Shown one piece after another: positions 37,484 through 47,237 of a stretch of DNA of 64,000 nucleotides. The notes beneath the pieces are model-generated. The model was not told the origin of the DNA, ran no database searches, and saw only the letters and a program-made list of their open reading frames with translations. Both the position numbers and the translations under genes were made by a program. The stretch is from Bradyrhizobium diazoefficiens USDA 110 (GTDB lineage: Bacteria > Pseudomonadota > Alphaproteobacteria > Rhizobiales > Xanthobacteraceae), in contig NC_004463.1 in assembly GCF_000011365.1 (NCBI RefSeq), positions 7,612,001-7,676,000 on the forward strand. Reading direction: 5' to 3'. Within the stretch, counting starts at the first letter, position 1, and each line of letters starts with the position of its first letter.

Positions 37484-38413
37484 TCACGCTCGCAGGCGGT
37501 TTGTGTCACCAGGCGTTGAATTTACCTGACAGTGCGCATGAAGAGAGGACACCTTGTCATCGGTAGTCGCGATCCGCACCAGCACATCCTTCGGTTTCGC
37601 AAGATAGGGCGATGAAGTCACCAGGATATCGGCCCCAGCCTCTGCGTAGGCCGCGGCATTAGCCGCATTGACTCCGCCGGCGGCGGCGATGATGGGACGT
37701 TCGCGCGTATACGCCATCACGGCTACGCGCTTGACTAACGCAGCGACCTCGGCCGGCGAAAACTTCTCGGCCTGGATCACGTCGAAGCCGGCGACCGCTG
37801 CGGCAAGTGCGGCATCAGCGGTATTCACCTCGATCACGAGCTTCTTCTCTGGCGCCGCCCGGCGCAACCGCTCAACCGTCTGAAACAGCGGCTGTTGGCC
37901 AAGAAAGGCCCGGTGCTCGGGAAAGACCAGCACCGTCTCCGAGAGGCCGAGCCGGTGCATCACGGCCCCGCCGGCCTTCACGGCCGCCACAGCAAAGCGC
38001 TTGGTACCCGGCACGTTCTTGCGCGTGCAGGCAACCGGAATATTTGGTGCGACCGCCCTTGCCGCGTCGACGATGGCGCGGGTCTCGCTGGCCACGCCTG
38101 ACCAGATCTCGATCAAGGTCTGCGCCACCTTCCAGCTCTTGAGCAGCGCCGCGGCCGGACCGCACGCTTCAAGGATCGGCGCGCCCTGCTGCAGCGCCGA
38201 GCCGGATGCGGCACAAAGGTCGACGCTGCAGCCAGACAGCTCGATGATTTTGGCGGCATCCTCGGCGAGCGCGAGCACCATCGGCGCGCGCGCGGAAAGA
38301 CGCATGACGCCGTCAACTGCGCCGATCCCCAGTGCCTCGGTGGTAAGATCACCGTATGGAACGTCGTCTTCCAGTAAACGTTCGAGCTCGGCGCGCGATG
38401 CAACGGTAGCCAT
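37484..38413 (-). CDS. modD: ModD, molybdate-locus protein of the nicotinate-nucleotide pyrophosphorylase family
   Basis: This 309-residue protein is of the NadC-like fold: LLEDDVPYGDLTTEALG near the start, the ACTRKNVPGTKRFAVAAVKAGGAVMHRLGL block, and IAAAGGVNAANAAAYAEAGADILVTSSPY at the C-terminal phosphate-binding part. ModD paralogues of quinolinate phosphoribosyltransferase sit in molybdate transport loci; the reaction is not established. The start at 38413 (MATVASRAEL) has GAAGGGA upstream. It is divergent from modABC. About 340 non-coding bases separate its stop from hupN, in which only the NikR site stands out. Confidence 0.85.
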   Translation of the reverse strand: MATVASRAELERLLEDDVPYGDLTTEALGIGAVDGVMRLSARAPMVLALAEDAAKIIELSGCSVDLCAASGSALQQGAPILEACGPAAALLKSWKVAQTLIEIWSGVASETRAIVDAARAVAPNIPVACTRKNVPGTKRFAVAAVKAGGAVMHRLGLSETVLVFPEHRAFLGQQPLFQTVERLRRAAPEKKLVIEVNTADAALAAAVAGFDVIQAEKFSPAEVAALVKRVAVMAYTRERPIIAAAGGVNAANAAAYAEAGADILVTSSPYLAKPKDVLVRIATTDDKVSSLHAHCQVNSTPGDTNRLRA

Positions 38414-38453
38414 ATTGTGCTTCCCTTCGATCGTGTCAGCTTGCCGACCACAT

Positions 38454-38469
38454 TGTCGGAAATCCGACA
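38454..38469. promoter_or_regulatory. Palindrome in the modD/modA divergent region
   Basis: TGTCGGA-AA-TCCGACA is a perfect 7-bp inverted repeat 41 bases upstream of the modD ATG and 180 bases upstream of modA. It does not resemble the published ModE operator. It may bind a dimeric regulator controlling modD or both directions. The regulator is unknown. Confidence 0.4.
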
Positions 38470-38648
38470 CAGATAGTCAGTCCCGCCGCGGCACTGGGCG
38501 GAAACCCCGCTCTTTCAACGCCCGTTCCTGCAAGGCGCACACCAAGCTTCGTCCGCGCATCCGGCACGCCGATTGCTGAGCCTGCAATGGCCGGCGCCTC
38601 GCAGCAATCGGGCTTTGCGGAAGCGGTTGCCGTCCGTTGGAGTTCATC

Positions 38649-39401
38649 ATGAGACTGTTTCGCTCGATCGCCTTCTTTGCGGGCCTGCTGCTCGCATCCG
38701 CGCCGGCGCAAGCCGCGCAGACTAACGTCGCCGTGGCTGCCAACTTCACCGAAGCCGCGAAGGAGATCGCAGCCGTCTTCAAGCAAAAGACGGGACACGA
38801 GGCGGTGCTGAGCTTCGGTGCGAGCGGACAGTTCTACACGCAGATCACACAGGGCGCGCCATTCCAGGTATTCCTGTCCGCCGACGATTCGCGCCCGAAG
38901 AAGCTTGTCGAGGACGGCCTTGCGGTCCCGGACAGTCGCTTCACCTACGCGATTGGCAAGCTCGTGCTGTGGAGCAAGTCACCCGGCATCGTGACGGGCG
39001 AAGAGACGTTGAAGGCTGCGGCCTTCGCAAAACTCTCGATCTGCAATCCGGCCGCGGCGCCCTACGGGCTCGCCGCCGTGGAAACCATGAAGTCGCTCAA
39101 CCTGTACGAAAGCCTCAAGCCGAAGCTGGTGGAGGGCGCGACCATCACCCAGGCCTATCAGTTCGTCGAGACCGGCAACGCCGAGGTCGGCTTCGTCGCG
39201 CTGTCGCAATTGACCGGCCGCGATGCCGGGTCGCGCTGGGTGGTGCCGGAGGCGCTCTATGATCCGATCCGCCAGGACGCGGTACTGCTGAAGAGCGGCG
39301 CCGGGAACGAAGCCGCCAGCGCGTTCATCGCCTTCCTCAGGAGCCCCGAGGCACGCTCCATCATCGAGAGATACGGCTACGTGCTGGACGGGCAGAGCTG
39401 A
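38649..39401 (+). CDS. modA: ModA, molybdate-binding periplasmic protein
   Basis: This 250-residue protein begins with a Sec signal peptide ([21 protein letters not shown]). The binding protein follows with family motifs [46 protein letters not shown] and a C-terminal [11 protein letters not shown]. The two serine-containing loops (GASGQ and SADDS) fit oxyanion binding. The ATG has GGAG eight bases upstream. It starts the modABC operon; modB begins five bases after its stop. Confidence 0.93.
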   Translation: MRLFRSIAFFAGLLLASAPAQAAQTNVAVAANFTEAAKEIAAVFKQKTGHEAVLSFGASGQFYTQITQGAPFQVFLSADDSRPKKLVEDGLAVPDSRFTYAIGKLVLWSKSPGIVTGEETLKAAAFAKLSICNPAAAPYGLAAVETMKSLNLYESLKPKLVEGATITQAYQFVETGNAEVGFVALSQLTGRDAGSRWVVPEALYDPIRQDAVLLKSGAGNEAASAFIAFLRSPEARSIIERYGYVLDGQS

Positions 39402-39406
39402 AGCGC

Positions 39407-40093
39407 ATGGAGATATGGTCGACCGAGATCCGCCAGTCGGTTTTGCTGACGGTCGAGCTCGCCGCGATCTCGACCGCGATCCTGCTGGTGCTGGCCACGC
39501 CACTGGCCTGGTGGCTGGCGCGCGCCAAGGGCTGGTGGACCGAGATCATCGCGAGCATCGTCGCACTGCCGCTGGTGCTGCCGCCGACCGTGCTCGGCTT
39601 CTATCTGCTGGTCCTGCTTGGCCCGGAAGGGCCAGGCGGATGGATCGCGCAATTGTGGGGCGGACGCACGCTCGCCTTCACCTTCGAGGGCCTCATCATC
39701 GGTTCGGTGGTCTATTCCATGCCGTTCGTGGTGCAGCCGATCCGCAACGCCTTCACCGCAATGGGCGAGCGGCCGCTGGAGGTCGCGGCGACCTTGCGTG
39801 CCTCGCCCTGGCACGCGTTCTGGACGATCGCGGTGCCGCTGGCGCGGCCGGGTTTTCTCACCGGCGCCGTGCTCGGCTTCGCGCATACCGTCGGCGAATT
39901 CGGTCTGGTGCTGATGATCGGCGGCAACATTCCCGGCCGCACCAAGGTGCTGTCGGTCGCGATCTTCGACTATGTCGAGGCCTCGCGCTGGCGGGAAGCG
40001 AGCCTGCTCGCCGGCGGCATGGTGATCTTTGCCTTTGCGGTGATCCTGACGATGACGCTGATCGACAGGCACAGCGCCAGGACCGCCTCGTGA
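39407..40093 (+). CDS. modB: ModB, molybdate ABC transporter permease
   Basis: This 228-residue inner-membrane permease has about five hydrophobic helices and the ABC coupling motif [25 protein letters not shown]. The segment [15 protein letters not shown] is typical of ModB. It forms the membrane channel that receives molybdate from ModA and is energised by ModC. Its stop overlaps the GTG start of modC (GTGA). Confidence 0.95.
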   Translation: MEIWSTEIRQSVLLTVELAAISTAILLVLATPLAWWLARAKGWWTEIIASIVALPLVLPPTVLGFYLLVLLGPEGPGGWIAQLWGGRTLAFTFEGLIIGSVVYSMPFVVQPIRNAFTAMGERPLEVAATLRASPWHAFWTIAVPLARPGFLTGAVLGFAHTVGEFGLVLMIGGNIPGRTKVLSVAIFDYVEASRWREASLLAGGMVIFAFAVILTMTLIDRHSARTAS

Positions 40094-42783
40094 CGGCCGA
40101 CGGGCGCGGTCGTATCGACGCCGCCTTTCGCGGTCGGCTGGGACGCTTCGTGCTCGATGCCAGCCTGAGCGTGCCCGCCACCGGCGTCACCGCGATCTTC
40201 GGCCCGTCCGGCTGCGGCAAGACCACGATCGCGCGCTGCATTGCCGGGCTGCAGCGCCTGTCCGACGGCTTTTGCGCGATCGACGGCGAGATCTGGCAGG
40301 ACGGCATGGCGTTCCGGCCGGCACATCGGCGGCCGGTCGGCTACGTGTTTCAGGAGCCGAGCCTGTTTCCGCATCTCTCGGTGCGAGGCAACCTGCTCTA
40401 CGGCGCGCCGAAGGCTGCCGCTACGTCGATCGGCTTCGACGAGGTGGTGGAGTTGCTCGGCCTCACCGCGCTGCTCGGCCGCTCGCCGCACCGCCTTTCC
40501 GGTGGCGAGCGTCAGCGGGTCGCGATCGGCCGCGCCCTGCTGTCGCAGCCGCGGCTGCTGCTGATGGACGAGCCGTTGGCCGCGCTCGACCGTACCACCA
40601 AGAACGAGATCCTGCCGTTTCTCGAGCGCCTGCATGAACGGCTTTCGCTGCCCGTTCTCTACATCAGTCACGACATGGCTGAAATCGAGCGGTTTGCCGA
40701 CTACCTGGTTCTGATGGAGCGCGGGCGCGTCGTTGGCGCAGGGCCGCTCCATATCCTGCAAAGCGACCCTGCACTGCCACTGGCGTACAGCCGCGACGCG
40801 GCGGTCAGCATCGATGGCCTGGTGGAGGCTTATGACGAGCGTTACGGTCTGCTCACGCTCGCCGTCAACGGCGGCCTGCTGCATGTGCCGTCACATCGCA
40901 TCGCCGTCGGCGCACGGCAACGGCTCCGCATCGCGGCAAGCGACGTCAGCATCGTCAGGGCGCGGCCCTCGGAGAGCTCGATCCTCAACATTCTGCCCGC
41001 GCGCATTGTCACACAATCGCCGCCTGGCGCAGGCGAGGTCACGATCGTGCTCGGGCTCGACTCTGATGGATCGGGCGCCCCGATCCTTTCGCGCATCAGC
41101 AGCCGGTCGCGGGATTTGCTTGGACTATCGGACGGCATGGCCGTCTTCGCCCAGGTCAAGGGCGTTTCACTGGTCCGGGCATCCGGTTGCGCGATCGGTA
41201 ATATGGGGCCGACGGCGCCAGGGCAGCTCGACCATTGCTCAACTCAGGATACCGGCGTACGAAGCGAAGCAGGGACCACAGCCATGCCTATTGATTTCGC
41301 CGAGATAGACCCGAACCGCGTTGCCGCCATTCTCTACCGGCCGCAAGACGACCTCGACACGTTGCTCGCCGATTTCGCGCAAGACCTGGTGCGGGCGGGT
41401 GAACGCATTGGCGGTATCGTCCAACGCAACATCAAGGACGGAAGCGGCTGCCAGGTCGGCATGCAGGCTATCGACCTCATGACCGGCCGCGAGATCTCGA
41501 TCTGCCAGCCGCTCGGCAGCGGCGCCATGGCGTGCAAACTGGATGCCGCCGGTCTTGCCGACGCATCCGTCGCGGTCGCAAGCGCGATCGCGCAGGATGT
41601 CGACCTCATCGTGATCAACAAATTCTCCAAGCAGGAAGCCGCCGGACGGGGCCTGCGCGATGAGCTAGCCGGCGCCATCGCCGCCGGTATTCCTGTGCTG
41701 ACCGCCGTACCCGAAAAATGCTTCGAGGCCTGGATCAGCTTCACCGGCGGGATCGGCACGACGCTGCTCTGCGAACGTCAGGTCATCGAAGCATGGTGGC
41801 GCGACACCTCTTCGCGCATGAAACGCATGCGCGAAGATCATGACGCGGTCGTCGCCCAATGCATCGAGATATCTGGCGCTCTTCCGCTCGTACAGCGAGT
41901 AGTAGCCCGACAGCTCGTTGTCACCCATGACCTTCCGCTCGACCCGGAGCGTGCTGAAGCGGAAGTTGTCGTTCGAGGTGTCGTCGAAAGGACGAACGTC
42001 GAAGTATTGGACGGGGCGGCTGACGAAGCCGATGAAGCGCCAGACGCCGGTTTCCCAGTCGGCCCAGAGCGCATCGAACGACTGCCGGACATTGGGCCCG
42101 TCCCGCGACGACACGAAGCGCTGCAGGTCGAACGCGAAGTCCTGTCGCCCGACGCGTGCCTTCAGCGTTCCGCCGGAGAACGTGTTGACGTATTCAAGGA
42201 AGGCAAGACGAAGGTCGGCACGGTCCTGGTCGACAGGGGAGATGCTGAGCTTGTCGAAGGCCCGATCGTCCTCGAGCTGCACGAAGGCGCGCCAGTTCTC
42301 GTTGAAATGAATGTCGGCGTGGACCTGCAAACGCTGTATGAGATAGCTGTCCGAGGACGTGTTGCCGGTGCCGAACGCCGCTGCGCTATTGGTCTCGAAG
42401 CGTTCGCGCAGCGTCGCCCCCAGCGAGACGTAGCTTTTCGGATCGGTGGCCCAAAGCGGGATGTATTTGAGCCCGTCAAACGGTTCGGTACGCAACCTGG
42501 GATCGGCAAGGACCGACCAGTCCTCTGCCCAGCGGTTCGCCTGGATCGCCGGCCGCTTGGAGACCGCAGCGTCCTCGGCCCGCGCGAACCCGACGCCGGC
42601 GCCAAGGGTCGCAAGCGTCAGAACGATCCAGAAGTTGCGCATATCGCCCCGTGCCAGCATCGGCGGACGTCACCTCATTTGGCGTCCGCCCGCGATGCAC
42701 TCTTCGGGCCAAGGGAGTGGATCTCGGCGACGTACCCGCCGGGGAACATGACGAACGCAGCAGACCGGCTGCTCGACGTGTAG
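40090..42783 (+). CDS. modC: ModC molybdate ATPase fused in frame to DUF2478, with aberrant C-terminal tail
   Basis: The frame starts at GTG 40090 and stays open for 897 residues. Residues 1 to about 370 are ModC: Walker [10 protein letters not shown] (38-46), Q-loop [12 protein letters not shown], signature LSGGERQR, Walker [13 protein letters not shown], then a TOBE/Mop domain. A 30-residue linker with no stop leads to residue 399 ([10 protein letters not shown], base 41284), where a DUF2478 molybdate-associated NTPase-like domain begins and ends near base 41805. A weak ribosome-binding site (CAGGGA) precedes that ATG, so DUF2478 may also be made alone. The last 310 codons are antisense to a cut porin gene and are not a real domain; the natural stop seems lost at a rearrangement near 41810-41853. 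Confidence 0.75.
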   Translation: MTADGRGRIDAAFRGRLGRFVLDASLSVPATGVTAIFGPSGCGKTTIARCIAGLQRLSDGFCAIDGEIWQDGMAFRPAHRRPVGYVFQEPSLFPHLSVRGNLLYGAPKAAATSIGFDEVVELLGLTALLGRSPHRLSGGERQRVAIGRALLSQPRLLLMDEPLAALDRTTKNEILPFLERLHERLSLPVLYISHDMAEIERFADYLVLMERGRVVGAGPLHILQSDPALPLAYSRDAAVSIDGLVEAYDERYGLLTLAVNGGLLHVPSHRIAVGARQRLRIAASDVSIVRARPSESSILNILPARIVTQSPPGAGEVTIVLGLDSDGSGAPILSRISSRSRDLLGLSDGMAVFAQVKGVSLVRASGCAIGNMGPTAPGQLDHCSTQDTGVRSEAGTTAMPIDFAEIDPNRVAAILYRPQDDLDTLLADFAQDLVRAGERIGGIVQRNIKDGSGCQVGMQAIDLMTGREISICQPLGSGAMACKLDAAGLADASVAVASAIAQDVDLIVINKFSKQEAAGRGLRDELAGAIAAGIPVLTAVPEKCFEAWISFTGGIGTTLLCERQVIEAWWRDTSSRMKRMREDHDAVVAQCIEISGALPLVQRVVARQLVVTHDLPLDPERAEAEVVVRGVVERTNVEVLDGAADEADEAPDAGFPVGPERIERLPDIGPVPRRHEALQVEREVLSPDACLQRSAGERVDVFKEGKTKVGTVLVDRGDAELVEGPIVLELHEGAPVLVEMNVGVDLQTLYEIAVRGRVAGAERRCAIGLEAFAQRRPQRDVAFRIGGPKRDVFEPVKRFGTQPGIGKDRPVLCPAVRLDRRPLGDRSVLGPREPDAGAKGRKRQNDPEVAHIAPCQHRRTSPHLASARDALFGPREWISATYPPGNMTNAADRLLDV
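41665..42642 (-). pseudogene. Alginate-export-type outer-membrane porin, C-terminally truncated
   Basis: The first 264 or so residues look like an Alg_export family barrel protein: a signal peptide ([20 protein letters not shown]), then [45 protein letters not shown] and [18 protein letters not shown]. At about base 41853 homology stops. The remaining codons are the complement of the mod-locus DUF2478 domain. Family members are usually well over 400 residues, so roughly the last 40 percent of the barrel is missing and the product is unlikely to insert properly. It is the last gene of the minus-strand operon that begins at 46923. Confidence 0.7.
41811..41835. repeat. Inverted repeat at the mod/porin junction
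   Basis: TTCGCGCATG at 41811-41820 and CATGCGCGAA at 41826-41835 are perfect 10-bp arms around AAACG. It lies directly where homology to DUF2478 ends on one strand and homology to the alginate-export porin ends on the other. It may be the scar of the joining event or a hairpin terminator. No T-run follows. Confidence 0.6.
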
Positions 42784-43607
42784 GATTCGACCAGCACCGT
42801 GGCGCCGGCGTCCTTCGCCTTGCCGAGGGTGGCTGCGAGGTCAGCGACTTCATAACCCGTCGTCTCCCGACCGTAGGGATAGGGCAGATGACCGTCGGTG
42901 ACCAACACGACCATCTTCCCGAATGGGGACTCGATCCGGATGCGCCGGTAGGTCAAATCGGGTCTTCCGATCTCGACGCCGGGCGCCTTCGCGTCGTCCG
43001 AGACGACCTTGCCGCGGGAGAAGGCAAGAAAACTCCGGGTGAAGGCGGCGGCCCTGTCGGGCGAGACGTATACGCGATTCTCCGGAATCCGCTCGAAGGG
43101 AGCGTAGTCGGGTTTCGTCGTATGCCAGTAGAGCTGGAGGTTGACGCCGCCGGGCCACTGGACCACGGCATCGCGCCCGATGGGATCCGGGAAGGTGGAG
43201 ACGATCACGTCAGCCCCCGCAGCGCGGGCCGCCTTGATCGCCTCGTCCATGTCGCCGACGAGGTAGCCGTTACGTTCGGCCCCGAAAGGATAAGGGATGG
43301 GCGTCTTGAAGCCGAACAGCGAGACGGTGCCGACAGGCGTCTGCAACAGTTGCGACGTGGTGCTGCTCGGCGTGGGCGTTACGGTTGCCACCACCTGCTT
43401 GGTGCTCTTGCCGCCAAACGTGGCCAGAAAACTGGATACGAACTTGTCCACGTCCTCAGGCGCGACGTAGACGTGCGTTGTGTCGTATTGCGGGGCAACG
43501 GCAACAGCCTGCTCCTTCGACTTCGTTGCTTCCCTGGCGACGACCGGCGAGCTCACCGCGACAGCCGCCGCCAACGCCACGACAGCGAACATCCGTGTTG
43601 ATTTCAT
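42675..43607 (-). CDS. Exported VOC (glyoxalase-fold) protein with two domains
   Basis: This 310-residue protein has an N-terminal Sec signal ([19 protein letters not shown]) and two VOC repeats (about 40-160, [18 protein letters not shown], and about 175-300, [17 protein letters not shown]). Each repeat ends in a strand of the type GYEVADL / [10 protein letters not shown]. Acidic and histidine residues that could bind a metal are present (THVY, EIHS). The substrate is unknown; location in the periplasm is inferred from the signal. It lies 32 bp upstream of the porin fragment and shares one base with the DoxX gene. Confidence 0.78.
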   Translation of the reverse strand: MKSTRMFAVVALAAAVAVSSPVVAREATKSKEQAVAVAPQYDTTHVYVAPEDVDKFVSSFLATFGGKSTKQVVATVTPTPSSTTSQLLQTPVGTVSLFGFKTPIPYPFGAERNGYLVGDMDEAIKAARAAGADVIVSTFPDPIGRDAVVQWPGGVNLQLYWHTTKPDYAPFERIPENRVYVSPDRAAAFTRSFLAFSRGKVVSDDAKAPGVEIGRPDLTYRRIRIESPFGKMVVLVTDGHLPYPYGRETTGYEVADLAATLGKAKDAGATVLVESYTSSSRSAAFVMFPGGYVAEIHSLGPKSASRADAK

Positions 43608-44071
43608 CAGGAAACTCCTTGGACGGATTGAGATCGCGGCGCCCGGTCCGGGTGATGCGAAGTCTCATTGGACAGAATCGATACGATGACAAGGCCCGCA
43701 ATCAAGCCGAGATGCTCGAAGAAGGCATTCGTGGCCATGAATCTCTCATGGCCGCCCATGGTCCAGAACGCGTTTGCGGTGAGCATCGCGACGAACGTCA
43801 GGATGCCGAGCCCGCCGGCCCCCAGCCACACGAAACGATTCACGACGACAAGCAGAGACCCGCCGAGTTCGACCACGATAGCGGCGGTCGCCCACAGCCA
43901 GCCCGGATACAGGCCGAAATGTTCCTGCTCGGCCACCGCGCCCGCGAAATCGAGCAGTTTGATGAAGCCGCCGAGCAGATAGGCCGATACCAGGGCCAGC
44001 CTGGCCGCATGCCACAGAAGCGGCCAGCGCAGGATCACGGAGATCCGGTTCGGTGTGGCTGCGGCAGGCAT
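43607..44071 (-). CDS. DoxX-family membrane protein
   Basis: This 154-residue protein has four hydrophobic helices (LVSAYLLGGFIKLLDF, WATAAIVVELGGSLLVVV, GAGGLGILTFVAMLTA, HLGLIAGLVIVSIL) and the DoxX-type pattern with GHERFMATNAFFEHLGL. DoxX proteins are small membrane partners of oxidoreductases, often linked to thiosulfate or thiol stress; the role here is unknown. The start at 44071 (MPAAATPNRI) lies one base after the amidohydrolase stop, so they are coupled. Confidence 0.78.
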   Translation of the reverse strand: MPAAATPNRISVILRWPLLWHAARLALVSAYLLGGFIKLLDFAGAVAEQEHFGLYPGWLWATAAIVVELGGSLLVVVNRFVWLGAGGLGILTFVAMLTANAFWTMGGHERFMATNAFFEHLGLIAGLVIVSILSNETSHHPDRAPRSQSVQGVS

Positions 44072-44072
44072 G

Positions 44073-45959
44073 TCAGACCGCCCAGCAGGCGCACCCCAGC
44101 GCGCCCCAGAAGCTTCGGAGGTCGGAGACCGGCAACCGGCTCGACCAGGCCGCCGCATGGTCGTGTCCGTGGACGCCGCAGGAATTGGCGCAGCCGCACA
44201 TCTGCATGGCCTTCATCGCGAGGCTGGTATCCTTCGTCTTTGCCGTGTCGTCGGCCCAGGCCGCGTACCCGCCAAAGCGGCGGACCGGCGACCAGTCCGG
44301 CATGGCGGGCGGCGGTGTGACGCTCTCCAGCTTGGAGAAGTCTCCCGCGCCATAGACGATCCTGCCTCCGACCATGGTCAGCAGCGAAGTCGTATCGGCG
44401 ATCTCGGCCTCGCTGCACGAGAAGTAGTCGCGGTCCGGGACGACGAGGTCGGCGAGCTGGCCGACCTGGATCCGACCCTTGTTACCCTCTTCGTTCGAGA
44501 ACCACGTCACGTTTTCGGTCCACATCCGCAGCGCCGTCTCGCGATCCAGACAATTGCGCTGGGGCGTGATGCGCAACCCGCCGACGGTCCGGCCGGTGAC
44601 GAGCCAGGACAGAGAGACCCACGGGTTGTAGGACGCAACGCGGGTCGCGTCCGTACCGGCCGACACCTTGACGCCCTTGTCGATGATCTTCTTGACCGGC
44701 GGCGTCGCCTCGGCGGCTCCCGCCCCGTAGCGTTCGACAAAGTATTCGCCCTGATAGGCCATCCGGTGCTGCACGGCGATGCCGCCGCCGAGCGCCGCGA
44801 TGCGATCGATCGACTGGTCCGAGATCGTCTCGGCGTGATCGAAGAACCAGTGCAGCCCTTCCAGGGGAATGTCCTGATTGACCCGCTCGAAAACGTCCAG
44901 CGCCCGTGAGATCGTCTCGTCGTAGGTGGCATGGAGACGCCACGGCCATTTGTTCTGAACGAGGACCCGAACGACCTCCTCGAGCTCGCCTTCCATCTCC
45001 GCAGGCATGTCCGGACGCGCGACCCGAAAATCCTCGAAGTCGGCCGCCGAGAACACCAGCATCTCGCCGGCACCGTTGTGCCGGAAATAGTCGTCACCCT
45101 GCTTGTACTTCGAGGTTTTCGTCCAGTTCAGGAAGTCTGCCTTCTCGCCCTTGGGCTTCTGGGTGAAAAGGTTGTAGGCGAGTCGTATCGTCAGGAGGCC
45201 TTCGTCGCTCAGCTTCTGGATGACGGCGTAGTCGTCGGGATAGTTCTGGAATCCTCCGCCGGCGTCGATCGCACCGGTGACGCCAAGCCGGTTCAATTCG
45301 CGCATGAAATGACGCGTCGAATTGACCTGATAATCGAACGGAAGTTTCGGGCCCTTGGCAAGGGTCGCGTAGAGGATGTTGGCGTTGGGCTTGGCCAGCA
45401 GCAAACCCGTCGGATTGCCCTTGGTATCGCGCATGATCTCGCCGCCCGGCGGTTCGGGCGTGTCCTTCGCATAACCGACGGCCCGCAGCGCCGCGCCGTT
45501 CAGGATGGCCCGATCGTAGAGATGCAGCAGGAAGACCGGCGTGTCGGGCGCGACGGCGTTGAGCTCGTCGATCGTCGGAAGCCGCTTCTCCGCGAATTGG
45601 TGTTCGGTGAATCCGCCGACCACTCTGACCCACTGCGGCGGTGGCGTGACGGCGACCTGCCGCTTCAGCATATCCATCGCAGTGGCGAGCGAGCGTACCC
45701 CGTCCCAGCGCAGCTCCATGTTGAAGTTCAGACCGCCGCGGATGATGTGAAGGTGGTTGTCGATCAGGCCCGGCAACACGCGCCGTCCCCTGAGATCGAC
45801 GATCTTCGTGGACGGCCCCGCCAGCTTCATCACGTCATGATCGTGCCCGACCGCGACGAAGCGGCCATCGGCGATCGCGACCGCCGAAGCCGCCGGGTTC
45901 GAGCGATCGAGCGTCGTGAACAGACCACGATGCAGGATGATATCGGGTGCGGAGCTCAT
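44073..45959 (-). CDS. Amidohydrolase, YtcJ-like
   Basis: This 628-residue enzyme is of the metal-dependent amidohydrolase superfamily. The HxH metal motif is LIDNHLHIIRGG (about residue 65-75). Later ligands are in RLHATYDE and FDHAETISD, and the terminal catalytic aspartate is in VSAGTDATRV. The C-terminal composite beta sandwich carries VGQLADLVVPDRDYF. The last 40 residues are unusual: MCGCANSCGVHGHDHAA and a terminal CACWAV, rich in Cys and His, which may bind metal. The ATG at 45959 follows AGGAGA. It overlaps the XapX gene by four bases. Confidence 0.85.
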   Translation of the reverse strand: MSSAPDIILHRGLFTTLDRSNPAASAVAIADGRFVAVGHDHDVMKLAGPSTKIVDLRGRRVLPGLIDNHLHIIRGGLNFNMELRWDGVRSLATAMDMLKRQVAVTPPPQWVRVVGGFTEHQFAEKRLPTIDELNAVAPDTPVFLLHLYDRAILNGAALRAVGYAKDTPEPPGGEIMRDTKGNPTGLLLAKPNANILYATLAKGPKLPFDYQVNSTRHFMRELNRLGVTGAIDAGGGFQNYPDDYAVIQKLSDEGLLTIRLAYNLFTQKPKGEKADFLNWTKTSKYKQGDDYFRHNGAGEMLVFSAADFEDFRVARPDMPAEMEGELEEVVRVLVQNKWPWRLHATYDETISRALDVFERVNQDIPLEGLHWFFDHAETISDQSIDRIAALGGGIAVQHRMAYQGEYFVERYGAGAAEATPPVKKIIDKGVKVSAGTDATRVASYNPWVSLSWLVTGRTVGGLRITPQRNCLDRETALRMWTENVTWFSNEEGNKGRIQVGQLADLVVPDRDYFSCSEAEIADTTSLLTMVGGRIVYGAGDFSKLESVTPPPAMPDWSPVRRFGGYAAWADDTAKTKDTSLAMKAMQMCGCANSCGVHGHDHAAAWSSRLPVSDLRSFWGALGCACWAV

Positions 45960-46246
45960 GAATGTTTCTCCTGGCCGTCCACCGAGGCGGCATTTTTCGA
46001 TTGGTCGTTTTGACGACCGGGCAGCATGCCGAACATGTGTGGGGCGCACTTGGCTTGCTGCCACGCCGACGCCAGCCCGTGCCCGGACAACAGCTGCCGG
46101 GCCACGGGAACGATCTGCTCACCGGCGAGGATGCCAAGAAGCCCGACCAGCGCGACCAGCGGCGGCGCGGGCGAGCGCACGTTGAGAAGGCTGTAGATGA
46201 CGCCGACCAACAGGCCGGCGCCAAGGGACAACAGATAGATCTTCAT
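45956..46246 (-). CDS. XapX domain protein
   Basis: This 96-residue protein starts MKIYLLSLGAGLLVGVIYSLLNVRSP, then PPLVALVGLLGILAGEQIVP: two hydrophobic helices with the XapX (DUF1427) signature, followed by a soluble 45-residue tail. XapX proteins are small membrane proteins of unknown role that often neighbour isochorismatase-like and amidohydrolase genes, as here. Start 46246 is set by the domain boundary; the upstream frame is not homologous. Confidence 0.82.
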   Translation of the reverse strand: MKIYLLSLGAGLLVGVIYSLLNVRSPAPPLVALVGLLGILAGEQIVPVARQLLSGHGLASAWQQAKCAPHMFGMLPGRQNDQSKNAASVDGQEKHS

Positions 46247-46272
46247 CACGGCGATCCGCAATTGGAGGAGGT

Positions 46273-46923
46273 TCAGCCGGCTTTCGCGCCCCCTTCGGAG
46301 GCATGTTCGCCGAGTGCCCATTTCGAGAAGCGGATCTGGATTCCGTAGGGCGAATGCGCGCGCTGGATGTCCATCATTCCTTCGTAGGTCTCGCTGCGCG
46401 CCCAGTCCTGCTGAAGCTCGTAGGCGTATTGCGACGAGGTGATGGGAACCGCTCCTGCCTGGATGGCGCGCTCCATGGCGCGGTTGTGGGCTTCGAGCGA
46501 GAGATCGCCGCAAGCGTCGGCGGCAATGTAGATCTCGTAACCTTCCTTGAGCATGTCCAGGGTCGGAAAGATCACGCAGGCCTCGGTCCAGAGACCGGCC
46601 AGCACGAATTTCTTGCGACCGGTGGCAGCCACCGCCTTGCGGAAGTTCGCGTCGAGCCAGGAATTCATCGACGTGCGGTCGATGATGTCGTGCTCCGGAA
46701 ACAGCGAGGCGACTTCCGGCATGAAGGGGCCGGAGAAGGAATCCCGCGCCACCGTGGTCAGCACGGTCGGAATTTTGAAGAGCTTCGCGGCCTTTGCCAG
46801 GATCTGGACGTTGTTAACCGTGACGAGGCGGTCATGCGATTGAACGCCCTGGAACATGGCCGGCTGGTAGTCGATCAGAGCGATCGCGCTGTTGTCGGGG
46901 GTGAGCATATCGAGTTTCGACAT
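46273..46923 (-). CDS. YcaC-like isochorismatase-family cysteine hydrolase
   Basis: This 216-residue protein has the catalytic triad of the isochorismatase-like fold: Asp in IALIDYQPAM, a lysine or equivalent in the central region, and the nucleophile Cys in LAGLWTEACVIF. The sequence is closest to YcaC-type hydrolases of unknown substrate. The ATG at 46923 follows AAGGAG. It leads the minus-strand operon running to the porin fragment at 41665. A second isochorismatase-type protein is encoded at 48067 on the other strand. Confidence 0.88.
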   Translation of the reverse strand: MSKLDMLTPDNSAIALIDYQPAMFQGVQSHDRLVTVNNVQILAKAAKLFKIPTVLTTVARDSFSGPFMPEVASLFPEHDIIDRTSMNSWLDANFRKAVAATGRKKFVLAGLWTEACVIFPTLDMLKEGYEIYIAADACGDLSLEAHNRAMERAIQAGAVPITSSQYAYELQQDWARSETYEGMMDIQRAHSPYGIQIRFSKWALGEHASEGGAKAG

Positions 46924-47237
46924 CGAGAAGTTCTCCTTGCGATCGGCATGAGCGATCGAGCGAAAGGGGATGGATGGGCGGCTGTATCGTGAACCCTGAA
47001 CGCCGGCCAACGCTTGGACGATTTCGTCGCGGCTTGGATTTCGGCGCGATGATCATTCACGTGCGGCGAATTGCCGGGCGCATGTCCGCAGCGCCGGTCG
47101 GAGATCGCCAGCATGTCCAAACGACGCGCAGATCGTGCAAGCCAATCCGCGCCCTATCCGCAAACTTGCGGGCAGGAGGACCGAACCGCCTTGCAGAATG
47201 CCGTTCGGTTTTCATCAATTCGTCACAGGAGCGAACG
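46924..47237. other. Divergent intergenic region, no gene seen
   Basis: These 314 bases separate the minus-strand YcaC operon from the plus-strand hydrolase genes and must contain both promoters. No convincing -35/-10 pair, palindrome or small gene was found by eye. Regulation may involve the AraC-type protein encoded at 48718, which lies directly behind the plus-strand pair. Confidence 0.5.
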
